Below are positions 17,006 to 25,559 of a stretch of 64,000 bases of DNA, in pieces. The stretch is taken from the NCBI GenBank assembly GCA_964631955.1, contig CAZWBA010000011.1, positions 54,163-118,162 on the forward strand, read 5' to 3'. The notes under the pieces were generated by a model that worked only from the letters and a program-made list of their open reading frames with translations, searched no databases and was not told the DNA's origin. Source of the DNA: CAMLJR01 sp964631955. Its GTDB lineage: Bacteria; Pseudomonadota; Gammaproteobacteria; Pseudomonadales; CAMLJR01. Both the position numbers and the translations under genes were made by a program. The number at the start of each line of letters is the position of its first letter. The stretch's first letter is position 1.

Positions 17006-19165
17006 ATGAGCAACTACATTCAACTCGAAGGTCTGCAAATTTCCACACCATTGCACGCACTGGTGCAAAAGGCCGCGCAGGGCACGGGAATCTCCGCCGA
17101 ACAATTCTGGCGCGGTTTCTCATCGCTGCTCGCTGAGTTCGCACCGCGCAATCGCGCCCTGCTCGCCAGACGCGACGCCTTGCAGGTCAAAATCGATAGC
17201 TGGCATCAGTCGAATAAATTCGAGCCTGTCACATACAAAAAACTTCTGACAGAAATCGGCTATTTATTACCGGAAGGCCCCGATTTTCAGATCGAAACAC
17301 AAAATGTCGATCCCGAAATCGCCACTCTCGCGGGCCCGCAGCTGGTCGTTCCGGTGATGAATGCACGCTATGCGCTCAACGCGGCAAATGCACGCTGGGG
17401 AAGTCTGTACGATGCGCTCTACGGCACCGATGCGATCGCTCGCGATCCATCCGAAAGCGCGAAGGGCTATGATCCAAAACGCGGCGCGCGCGTCATTGCA
17501 TCTGCGCGCGATTTTCTCGATCGCACCGCGCCATTGAAAGACGCGAGCCACAGCGATGCAACGCAATACGGCATCGACGGCGGCGAATTAAAAGTCACGC
17601 TCAAAAACGGCAGTACCGCAACGCTGCAACAGCGCAATGCATTGGTCGGCTACAACGGCGATCAAAAAAATCCATCGTCGATTCTGCTGCGTCACAATGG
17701 TTTGCATATCGAAATCCAGATCGATCGCACGCATTCGATTGGCAGCACCGATGCGGCCGGCATCAAAGATATCGTGCTCGAATCCGCACTCACCACAATT
17801 CAGGATCTGGAAGATTCGATCGCGGCTGTCGACGGCGAAGACAAGGCATTGGCTTACGGCAACTGGCTCGGTTTAATGCAGGGCGATCTGGCCGAATCGT
17901 TTGCAAAAGATGGGAAAACCCAGACGCGTACGCTGAACCCCGATCGCAAATTCACCGCACTCGATGGCAGCACGCTCACGCTACCAGGGCGCAGCTTGCT
18001 GTTCGTGCGCAATGTGGGTCATTTGATGACAACGAGCGCCGTGCTCGATGCGCAGGGCAGCGAAGTGCCCGAGGGTATTCTCGATGGCGCGGTTACCGCT
18101 CTGATTTCCATGCACGATCTGAAACGCAAACAAAATTCGCGCACGGGTTCGATCTATATCGTCAAGCCGAAAATGCACGGCCCCGAAGAAGTCCAGTTCA
18201 CCTGCGATTTATTTGGTGCCATCGAAAATAGACTCGGCCTTGCACGCAATACATTGAAGATCGGCATCATGGATGAAGAACGCCGTACCACGGTGAATTT
18301 GAAGGAATGTATTCGCGCCGCCAGAGAGCGTGTCGTCTTTATCAACACCGGCTTCCTCGATCGCACTGGCGATGAAATTCATACCAGCATGGAAGCCGGC
18401 GCCGTCGTGCGCAAAAATGCGATGAAGCAGGAAAAATGGATTCAGGCGTACGAGCAATGGAACGTCGATAACGGCCTGCAATGCGGCTTGCGCCAGCGTG
18501 CGCAAATCGGTAAAGGCATGTGGGCAATGCCCGATTTGATGGCGGAAATGCTCAAGCAAAAAATCGGACATCCGCAAGCGGGCGCAAACACCGCGTGGGT
18601 TCCTTCGCCGACTGCGGCGACATTGCACGCGATGCATTATCACCAGGTGAATGTGGCGCAGCGTCAGGAAGAATTACTTTCGCGTCAACGCGCCGCGCTC
18701 GACGATATTCTTACGCTGCCCTTGCTGAAAGATACGAAATTATCGGCGCAGGATATCCAGCAGGAACTCGATAACAATGCGCAGGGCATTCTCGGTTATG
18801 TCGTGCGCTGGATCGACCAGGGTGTCGGCTGTTCAAAAGTACCCGACATCAACAATATTGGTCTGATGGAAGATCGCGCGACATTGCGCATTTCGAGCCA
18901 GCATATCGCCAACTGGCTGCATCACGGCATTTGCACACAGGCGCAGGTACTGGAAACGCTCAAGCGCATGGCTGTTATCGTCGACGAGCAGAATGCCAGC
19001 GATCCCCTGTATGCGAAGATGGCACCGAATTTCGATGGCATCGCCTTCCAGGCCGCCTGCGATCTGATATTCAAGGGCCGCGAGCAGCCGAATGGCTACA
19101 CCGAGCCCGTGCTGCATGCGCGCCGCCGCGAACGCAAAGCGCAGTTGAATTCCGTTGCGAAGTAG
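17006..19165 (+). CDS. glcB: Malate synthase G
   Basis: From the chosen start MSNYIQLEGLQISTP (AGGA about 9 bp upstream) the protein is 719 residues, matching malate synthase G (723 aa in E. coli) rather than the shorter type A. It condenses glyoxylate with acetyl-CoA to give malate. Recognisable blocks are VPVMNARYALNAANARWGSL, LRHNGLHIEIQID, SIYIVKPKMHGPEEVQ, MDEERRTTVNLKECI, and the Cys-containing LQCGLRQRAQIGKGMWAMPD. An in-frame ATG 60 bp upstream was rejected as it has no support in the family. It lies between aceK and icd in the same direction and ends just before a palindromic repeat. Confidence 0.97.
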   Translation: MSNYIQLEGLQISTPLHALVQKAAQGTGISAEQFWRGFSSLLAEFAPRNRALLARRDALQVKIDSWHQSNKFEPVTYKKLLTEIGYLLPEGPDFQIETQNVDPEIATLAGPQLVVPVMNARYALNAANARWGSLYDALYGTDAIARDPSESAKGYDPKRGARVIASARDFLDRTAPLKDASHSDATQYGIDGGELKVTLKNGSTATLQQRNALVGYNGDQKNPSSILLRHNGLHIEIQIDRTHSIGSTDAAGIKDIVLESALTTIQDLEDSIAAVDGEDKALAYGNWLGLMQGDLAESFAKDGKTQTRTLNPDRKFTALDGSTLTLPGRSLLFVRNVGHLMTTSAVLDAQGSEVPEGILDGAVTALISMHDLKRKQNSRTGSIYIVKPKMHGPEEVQFTCDLFGAIENRLGLARNTLKIGIMDEERRTTVNLKECIRAARERVVFINTGFLDRTGDEIHTSMEAGAVVRKNAMKQEKWIQAYEQWNVDNGLQCGLRQRAQIGKGMWAMPDLMAEMLKQKIGHPQAGANTAWVPSPTAATLHAMHYHQVNVAQRQEELLSRQRAALDDILTLPLLKDTKLSAQDIQQELDNNAQGILGYVVRWIDQGVGCSKVPDINNIGLMEDRATLRISSQHIANWLHHGICTQAQVLETLKRMAVIVDEQNASDPLYAKMAPNFDGIAFQAACDLIFKGREQPNGYTEPVLHARRRERKAQLNSVAK

Positions 19166-19176
19166 ATAAATAAATG

Positions 19177-19287
19177 GCCTCCCCTGCGAAGTAGGGGAGG
19201 TGGCTCGCATAGCGAGACGGAGGGGTCATCTTTAAAAAAGACCCCCTCGCCCCTGCGGAGCACTCCCCCTATAAAATAGGGGGAGCC
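19177..19287 (+). repeat. Composite palindromic repeat element, copy 1 (intergenic)
   Basis: The element carries three inverted repeats in a row: CCTCCCCTGCG/GTAGGGGAGG, a small GCTCGC/GCGAG stem, and CTCCCCCTATAAAATAGGGGGAG at the end, with GGAGGGGTC and GACCCCCTC arms between. A second copy in the same orientation lies inside imuB (60283-60411). Elements with this pattern are widespread in proteobacteria. Here it fills the glcB-icd gap and may end the glcB transcript. Confidence 0.85.
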
Positions 19288-19291
19288 ATTC

Positions 19292-20554
19292 GTGCTATCG
19301 AGAGAGCTTGCTTTGACAAATAAAATCACTGGCGAAAAAATCGCAATCAATGACGATCACTCGTTGAACGTGCCCGATCACCCGATCGTGCCATTCATTG
19401 AAGGCGATGGTATCGGTGCCGACATTACACCCGTGATGCGCAAAGTGGTCGATGCCGCGGTTGAGCGCGCGTACGGCGGTAAACGCAGAATCGCCTGGCT
19501 GGAAATTTACAGCGGCGAAAAAGCCGCGGATATGTTTGCGGGCGAGTGGTATCCCACGGCGACGCTCGATGCCATCAAGGAGTACGGCGTCGTCATCAAG
19601 GGCCCACTCACCACGCCGATCGGCGAAGGCTTTCGCTCGCTCAATATCGCGCTGCGTCAGGAGTTTGATCTCTACGTTTCACAACGACATGTGCGCTGGC
19701 TGCAGGGCTCGCCATCGCCCGTGCGCGATCCGCAAAAAATCGACATGGTGATTTTTCGCGAAAATTCCGAAGACATTTATTCGGGCATCGAATGGAAAGC
19801 CGGCTCACCGCAGGCCGAAAAGGTTCTGCAATTTCTACGCGAGGACATGGGCGTTAAAAAAATTCGCTTCGGCGATGATTGCGCCATCGGCATCAAGAAT
19901 ATTTCCGCCGAGGGTTCCAAGCGTTTGATTCGTCGCGCCATTCAATACGCGATCGATCACGATTTGCCGACGGTCACTCTCGTGCACAAAGGCGATTCGA
20001 TGAAATTCACCGAAGGTGCGTTTCGCCAGTGGGGTTATGACATTGCCCGGGAGGAGTTCGGCGCGAAGCCGATCGATGATGCGCCCTGGCTGGCGTTCAG
20101 CAATCCGCGCACGCAGCAGCCGATCATCATCAATGACATCATCGCGGATGCGATGTTTCAGCAGATGCTCACACGCCCCGAACAATTCAGCGTGATCGCC
20201 ACGATGAATTTGAACGGCGACTATCTGGCCGATGCGCTGTGCGCACAGGCGGGCGCGATCGGGCGCTCGCCAGTTGCCAATATTGGCGATGAAGTGGCGG
20301 TATTCGAAGCCATTCACGGCACCGCACCGCAATATGCAGGGCAGGACAAGGTGAATCCGAGCGCGTTGATTCTGGCAGCGGAAATGATGCTGCGTTACCT
20401 GCGATGGTGCGAGGCGGCCGATGTGATCAGGGAGGGATTGAATCGGACCATCACCGCAAAAACCGTTACGTACGATCTCGGCCGGGTTATTCCCGACGCA
20501 AAACTGGTGACGTGCTCGGCATTCGGCGATGCCATTGTCACGAATATGCGTTGA
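19292..20554 (+). CDS. icd: NADP-dependent isocitrate dehydrogenase
   Basis: The protein is 420 residues and oxidises isocitrate to 2-oxoglutarate. The substrate loop RSLNIALRQEFDLY contains the Ser that AceK phosphorylates in E. coli (Ser113). DNLNGDY-like TMNLNGDYLAD and VFEAIHGTAPQYAGQDKVNP form the metal and cofactor sites. Tyr and Arg of the NADP 2'-phosphate pocket are kept (TVTYDLGRV), while E. coli K344 is Gln. The start is a GTG whose Shine-Dalgarno (GGGGGAG, 19279-19285) is the end of the repeat element; a TTG at 19313 is the alternative. A strong terminator follows. Confidence 0.96.
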   Translation: MLSRELALTNKITGEKIAINDDHSLNVPDHPIVPFIEGDGIGADITPVMRKVVDAAVERAYGGKRRIAWLEIYSGEKAADMFAGEWYPTATLDAIKEYGVVIKGPLTTPIGEGFRSLNIALRQEFDLYVSQRHVRWLQGSPSPVRDPQKIDMVIFRENSEDIYSGIEWKAGSPQAEKVLQFLREDMGVKKIRFGDDCAIGIKNISAEGSKRLIRRAIQYAIDHDLPTVTLVHKGDSMKFTEGAFRQWGYDIAREEFGAKPIDDAPWLAFSNPRTQQPIIINDIIADAMFQQMLTRPEQFSVIATMNLNGDYLADALCAQAGAIGRSPVANIGDEVAVFEAIHGTAPQYAGQDKVNPSALILAAEMMLRYLRWCEAADVIREGLNRTITAKTVTYDLGRVIPDAKLVTCSAFGDAIVTNMR

Positions 20555-20572
20555 TTGTCGTTTCCCGTATTC

Positions 20573-20602
20573 AAAAAAAACGCGCCATAAGGCGCGTTTT
20601 TT
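20573..20602. terminator. Bidirectional rho-independent terminator
   Basis: A stem CGCGCC/GGCGCG with loop ATAA is flanked by eight A residues and a T-run. It lies between convergent icd and the secreted-repeat gene and can serve both. Confidence 0.92.
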
Positions 20603-20614
20603 CTGGCGTATCGA

Positions 20615-21751
20615 TTATGGGAAGTTGATCGATGCGACGGTCGAGAGCGGGCTCTTCAATCCTGCAACATCTACCGCCGATATCGAGAAGTGATATTTTC
20701 CCGATGGCAGATTGCTCACGACGGTGTTAACGGTGGTGGCGCCGGAGATCGGTAAGGAGACGCTGACGCTGCCGCTTTCATTGGTGTAGTACACCTCATA
20801 GCCTTTTAACTCGCTCACGGTCAGAGCCTTGCCGTCGGTACGCGCAGTCGGAATCGTCCACGACAAACTGGCGTTGTACGATTTAGCTACCGCAGTGCCG
20901 CCGGTCGAGCCCGTAGTGGACCCGGTACCACCGGTGGAGCCAGTCGTCGAGCCCGTGTTACCCGTCGTGGTGCCCGCAGTGCTGTCGGAGGTAGACGCCG
21001 TGGTCGAAGCCACCTGGCAGATTTTAGCCAGGCCATACGCCGGGTCGTCGCCAAATGTCTGATTTGAGCAGGATTGTGTTCCCGACAATGATTTCGTTAT
21101 CCAGCTCGAGCCCGCGCCATAGCGAACCGTTTTGGTGCCGCTCAGGGAAAAGTTCGCGTACTCATTTGCGATCGTTGACCAGGTAGTCGTGGTGGTACTT
21201 CCCGAAGAAGTGCCTGCCGTACTTCCCGACGTTGAACCCGATGTTGAACCCGACGTGCCTCCCGAAGTGGACGCCGTGGTTGTCGAGGCGACCTGGCAGA
21301 TTTTCGCCAGACCATACGCAGGGTCGCTGCCGAAAGTTTGATTCGAGCAGGACTGGGTTCCCGACAACGATTTCGTTATCCAGCTCGAACCCGTGCCATA
21401 ACGGACAGTTTTAGTGCCGCTCAGCGAGAAATTGGCATATTCGCTGGCCACCGTGGACCAGGTGGTGGTCGTGGTGGTACCCGAAGTTGCTGTCGATGTT
21501 GTGGTCCCTACCTGGCACGTCTTGGTCTTTCCATATGCAGGATCGCGACCGAATGTTTCGTTTGTGCAGGACTGAGTTCCCGAAAGGGTTTTCTCAATCC
21601 AGCTGGAGCCTGCGCCATAGCGCACGACTTTGGCGCCGCTCAGGGAAAACTGTTGATACTCACTGGCAACGGTGGACCAGGTTGTCGCAGCCGCTGACTC
21701 GCCGCTAATAAATGCCGTTAGTGCTAAGGTTGCAAAAATAGTTTTGCGCAT
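20615..21751 (-). CDS. Secreted protein with three tandem Cys-containing modules and a fibronectin III-like C-terminus
   Basis: From MRKTIFATLALTAFISG (AGAGG upstream) the protein is 378 residues. A signal peptide ends near SAAA. Three repeats of about 55-60 residues follow, each with W-S-T-x-A-x-E-Y, FSLSG, VRYG.GSSWI, LSGTQSC.N, FG.DPAYG and K.CQV. The two Cys per repeat probably form a disulfide. Gly/Ser/Thr-rich linkers separate the repeats, and the end (SYNASLSWTIP to ASINFP) looks like a fibronectin type III domain. Similar modules occur as accessory domains of extracellular polysaccharide-degrading enzymes, but here no catalytic domain is present. I infer a surface or matrix-binding protein. 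Starts further upstream lack a signal peptide. Confidence 0.75.
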   Translation of the reverse strand: MRKTIFATLALTAFISGESAAATTWSTVASEYQQFSLSGAKVVRYGAGSSWIEKTLSGTQSCTNETFGRDPAYGKTKTCQVGTTTSTATSGTTTTTTWSTVASEYANFSLSGTKTVRYGTGSSWITKSLSGTQSCSNQTFGSDPAYGLAKICQVASTTTASTSGGTSGSTSGSTSGSTAGTSSGSTTTTTWSTIANEYANFSLSGTKTVRYGAGSSWITKSLSGTQSCSNQTFGDDPAYGLAKICQVASTTASTSDSTAGTTTGNTGSTTGSTGGTGSTTGSTGGTAVAKSYNASLSWTIPTARTDGKALTVSELKGYEVYYTNESGSVSVSLPISGATTVNTVVSNLPSGKYHFSISAVDVAGLKSPLSTVASINFP

Positions 21752-22150
21752 GACTTGACCTCTGAGAACACGCACAATCCATTGGTCTTGCGGTGAGTTG
21801 GTGATGAATCCTGGGCGTAATCCTAGAGGCCATGCGTTGCAGGCGCTGTAGGTGAAGTCCGCATTTGTGAGCCACTTCAACCAAATTCTTCAACTACCCT
21901 CAAGACGTGATCGCACTCACACCAGAAACGTGACTCCTAACGGAATCACTATGTTTAACAAACACACAAAAATACGAAAGCTCCATGCATGAAGCCTTTG
22001 CATCGAAAAAAATAACGGATCAACAGCGGCTCCGGGAGCCGGTCTGAGGGGGCAGAAATCACGCGGATGTATCGCCAGAGCGAAAACCGGGTTAAACCGG
22101 CAGCTGTCACTGCCTTGTTATTGTGTGAATCATTATTTGTGTGAGCTCAG
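21752..22150. other. Non-coding spacer between the secreted-repeat gene and phoU
   Basis: I see no supported gene in these 399 bp. The spacer must hold the promoter of the secreted-repeat gene. It contains a small GGCTCC/GGAGCC hairpin near 22029 and a near-palindrome CCGGGTTAAACCGG near 22088, neither followed by a T-run. No riboswitch pattern was recognised. Confidence 0.5.
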
Positions 22151-22879
22151 TCAATTCCCGTCGTGAATACGGGCCTCCAGCTCGCTGAGACCGACGTGTC
22201 GCACATCCTGTCCTTTCACCATATAAACGACGTGCTCGGCAATATTGAGCGCGTGATCGCCGATACGCTCCAGCGAGCGCAGACTCCACATAATATTCAG
22301 CACGGCAGAAATGCTGCGCGGATCCTCCATCATGTAAGTCATGAGAGTACGCAGCGCCGTCGAATATTCGACATCGACCGCCTTGTCCTCCTGCGCAATA
22401 CGCAGCGCCTGCTCGGTATCGAGACGCGCGAAACAATCGAGCGCATCACGCACCATCATGCAGACGTGATTGCCGAGATGGCGAATCTCCTGCACGCAGC
22501 GCGGCATTTCACCGTGCTCGATCAACCGCAATGCCTGATCGGCAATTTTCGTCGCCTCATCGCCCATGCGCTCGAGATCGTGCAGGGCCCGGGTGATTGC
22601 GAGAACAAGGCGCAGATCGCTCGCTGCCGGATGACGACGCGCGAGAATCAGCGCGCATTCTTCGTCGATTGACACTTCCATTGCGTTGATGCGCGCATCG
22701 CCTTTGAGCACGCGCTCGGCGAGACCGCCGTCGGCATTCATGACCGCGTTGATGGCTTCCGCAACCTGACGCTCAACCAGACCGCCCATTTCCAGCATGC
22801 GCGTTTTGATGTCATCGAGCTCAGCGTTGAATTGCTGGGAAATGTGATGCGAGTGCGTATCCTTGTCGACCATTGCCAT
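22151..22879 (-). CDS. phoU: Phosphate signalling complex protein PhoU
   Basis: The protein is 242 residues and all-helical, with two PhoU repeats. Metal-binding type motifs appear in each half (RMGDEATKIAD and RIGDHALNIAE). It couples the Pst transporter to PhoR to keep the regulon off when phosphate is plentiful. GAAGGTG lies before the ATG. It is the last gene of pstSCAB-phoU, about 50 bp after pstB. Confidence 0.97.
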   Translation of the reverse strand: MAMVDKDTHSHHISQQFNAELDDIKTRMLEMGGLVERQVAEAINAVMNADGGLAERVLKGDARINAMEVSIDEECALILARRHPAASDLRLVLAITRALHDLERMGDEATKIADQALRLIEHGEMPRCVQEIRHLGNHVCMMVRDALDCFARLDTEQALRIAQEDKAVDVEYSTALRTLMTYMMEDPRSISAVLNIMWSLRSLERIGDHALNIAEHVVYMVKGQDVRHVGLSELEARIHDGN

Positions 22880-22931
22880 TGCACCTTCAATAAAAATCAG
22901 TCCCGCGAGGAAGCGATATCAAAACCAATCA

Positions 22932-23771
22932 TTAACCGTAGCGACCGGTGATGTAATCTTCGGTTTGTCGCTGTTTCGGATTCGTGAACAAGCGATCGGT
23001 GCTATCGAACTCGATCAACTTACCCATATACATGAACGCAGTATAGTCGGAAACGCGCGCAGCCTGCTGCATGTTGTGCGTGACGATCACGAGCGTGTAC
23101 TTCGCTTTCAATTCGTAAATCAATTCCTCGATCTTCAGTGTCGAAATCGGATCGAGCGCCGACGCCGGTTCGTCGAGCAATACCACTTCGGGTTCGACAG
23201 CAATCGTGCGCGCAATAACGAGACGCTGCTGCTGACCGCCCGACATGCCGAGTGCATTATCGTGCAGACGATCCTTCACCTCATCCCACAGCGCAGCCGA
23301 GCGCAACGAGCGCTCCACGACCTCATCGAGCGTGCGCTTTTTATTGATACCCTGAATGCGCAGACCGTAGGCAACATTTTCGTAAATCGTTTTCGGAAAA
23401 GGATTCGGCTTTTGAAACACCATGCCGACGCGACGACGCAGCGAGGCGACATCGACCGACTTCGCATAAATATCGGTGCCATCGAGCAGCATCTGCCCCT
23501 CGATACGGCAACCGTCGACGAGATCGTTCATGCGATTGAAACAGCGCAGCAATGTCGATTTGCCACAACCGCTCGGACCGATGAATGCAGTCACGCGTTT
23601 GCGCGGAATCTCCATGTTCACATCGAAAAGCGCCTGCTTCTGGCCGTAAAATAAATTGGCGTTGCGCACCGACAAACAGATCTCTTCGTTTTCGATCGAA
23701 CGCGACGTGTTGCTGCGGCCAAGCTGCGCGATATCGATCGCGTGTGATCTAACCGTTGGCGTTTCGGACAT
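22932..23771 (-). CDS. pstB: Phosphate ABC transporter ATP-binding protein
   Basis: The protein is 279 residues. It has the Walker A GPSGCGKST, the signature MSGGQQQRLVIART, Walker B EVVLLDEPASALDP and switch His in VIVTHNMQQA. A 25-residue N-terminal extension precedes the domain. PstB powers high-affinity phosphate uptake through PstC/PstA. GAGGA sits before the ATG. It is 66 bp after pstA. Confidence 0.98.
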   Translation of the reverse strand: MSETPTVRSHAIDIAQLGRSNTSRSIENEEICLSVRNANLFYGQKQALFDVNMEIPRKRVTAFIGPSGCGKSTLLRCFNRMNDLVDGCRIEGQMLLDGTDIYAKSVDVASLRRRVGMVFQKPNPFPKTIYENVAYGLRIQGINKKRTLDEVVERSLRSAALWDEVKDRLHDNALGMSGGQQQRLVIARTIAVEPEVVLLDEPASALDPISTLKIEELIYELKAKYTLVIVTHNMQQAARVSDYTAFMYMGKLIEFDSTDRLFTNPKQRQTEDYITGRYG

Positions 23772-23837
23772 TTAACATTCCTCAATTCTCATATGCGCGC
23801 CGTACGCTTACATTGGCATGCAATTACATTTACCTGA

Positions 23838-25547
23838 TTACATTTCAAGCGCGCGGTATTTTTCACGTAAATGGTTGCGCAACGACACCGCGCTGAAATT
23901 CAGCAGCGCGATGATGACCACGAGCAACAATGCCGTGGCATAAACCAGCGGGCGCGCCGCTTCAACATTCGGGCTTTGAAAGCCGACATCATTGATATGA
24001 AAGCCCAGATGCATGAATTTTCGGTCGAGATGGATATAGGGGAAATTCGTATCGAGCGGTAATGCCGGAGCCAGCTTCACCACCCCCACCAGCATGAGTG
24101 GCGCCACTTCACCCGCGGCACGCGCAACGGCGAGAATCAAACCCGTCATCATTGCGGGGCTCGCCATCGGCAATACCACACGCCATAACGTTTCGAACTT
24201 GGTGGCACCGAGCGCGAGCGAGCCTTCGCGCAGCGAACGCGGAATTCGCGCGAGGCCTTCTTCGGTGGCGACGATAACGACCGGCAACGTCAGCAAGGCG
24301 AGCGTGAGCGATGCCCACATCAGACCCGGTGTGCCGAATGTCGGTGCCGGTAGCGCTTCGGCAAAAAACGCCCTGTCGATATTCGCACCGACGAAATAGA
24401 CAAAAAATCCGAGACCGAAAACACCGTATACGATCGACGGTACACCGGCGAGATTATTCACGGCGATACGCACGATCTGCGTGATCGGTCCCTGCTTCGC
24501 GTATTCACGCAAATACACCGCAGCGATGACCCCGAACGGCGTGACGATAATGGACATGATCATCACCATGACAACGGTGCCGAAAATTGCCGGGAAAATG
24601 CCGCCTTCGGTATTTGCCTCGCGCGGCTCGTCGGACAGAAACTCCCAGAGCTTGGCGAAATAAAATTGAATCTTCTGCAGCAAATTCATCGCATTCGGGC
24701 GATACGCATGCACGATTTTCGCGAGCGGAATTTCCACCAGCGCGCCGCCAGCTACTTCGGCGGTTATGCTGTCGCGATTGATTTGCTCATACAAACCATT
24801 GAGCTGCGCTTGCAGCTCTCCGTATTCTGCCTGCAACTCGGCACGCTCGGCTTCGATGGCTTCCTGTTCGCGCGCAACGGTGTCGGCGGAATATTTTTCG
24901 GTATTCAGCTCAAGTCCGCGCATGCGCAAACGCAGATCGTCGATCCTGTAATTGATCGCGCCGATCTGCTTTTTCTCGATCCGATAAATTTCGTCATACA
25001 GGTCAGCCACATGCTGCAAGCGCTGTTGCATAACCTGCCAGGCAACGCCGTCATCGTTCACGCTATCGGCAACGACGGCTCCACTTTCCTTGACCTGGCG
25101 TAAGAATCCGTAAAAATTCCCCCATTCGCGACGCTCCAGCACCATTGCGGTGATGGGCTTTTTTTCATCGCTCAACCAGGGATGAACGAACCAGTTGAAA
25201 TCGCGGCCGGTGACATCGCGATTGCCAAGCTTGAGAAGATCGCGGCGCACCTTCGCTGCCCGGGTTTCGTACTGCACACCCGAATTGTGTAATTGCTCGA
25301 TCGGCACCGATTCGGATTCGACACGCTCGCCTAGCAATTGCACGGCCTCCGTACCCGGCTGGGTGTAGGTGACCTGATAAACCGTGCCCGGCCAGAAATG
25401 ACCGAGCCCTCGCACCGCCAGTAATATCAGCAGCGCGATAACGGCGACTGAGCTGATCGTAACCGCTGCAGCGTTGAACCAGATAAATGGCTCGCCGCTT
25501 TTCACCCATGCACGAAATGAAAGTCGGCTTTGTTGTGCCAATGGCAT
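23838..25547 (-). CDS. pstA: Phosphate ABC transporter permease PstA, long form
   Basis: The protein is 569 residues, about twice the E. coli length. The first transmembrane helix (about 25-50) is followed by an inserted region of about 230 residues with a predicted coiled coil (DDLRLRMRGLELNTEK and later AERAELQAEYGELQAQL). The permease domain starts near residue 300, with the EAA loop LARIPRSLREGSLALGATKF. Long PstA with a periplasmic insertion is usual in Pseudomonas-like gammaproteobacteria. AGGGG precedes the ATG, 12 bp after pstC. Confidence 0.95.
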   Translation of the reverse strand: MPLAQQSRLSFRAWVKSGEPFIWFNAAAVTISSVAVIALLILLAVRGLGHFWPGTVYQVTYTQPGTEAVQLLGERVESESVPIEQLHNSGVQYETRAAKVRRDLLKLGNRDVTGRDFNWFVHPWLSDEKKPITAMVLERREWGNFYGFLRQVKESGAVVADSVNDDGVAWQVMQQRLQHVADLYDEIYRIEKKQIGAINYRIDDLRLRMRGLELNTEKYSADTVAREQEAIEAERAELQAEYGELQAQLNGLYEQINRDSITAEVAGGALVEIPLAKIVHAYRPNAMNLLQKIQFYFAKLWEFLSDEPREANTEGGIFPAIFGTVVMVMIMSIIVTPFGVIAAVYLREYAKQGPITQIVRIAVNNLAGVPSIVYGVFGLGFFVYFVGANIDRAFFAEALPAPTFGTPGLMWASLTLALLTLPVVIVATEEGLARIPRSLREGSLALGATKFETLWRVVLPMASPAMMTGLILAVARAAGEVAPLMLVGVVKLAPALPLDTNFPYIHLDRKFMHLGFHINDVGFQSPNVEAARPLVYATALLLVVIIALLNFSAVSLRNHLREKYRALEM

Positions 25548-25559
25548 TCAATCAACCCC

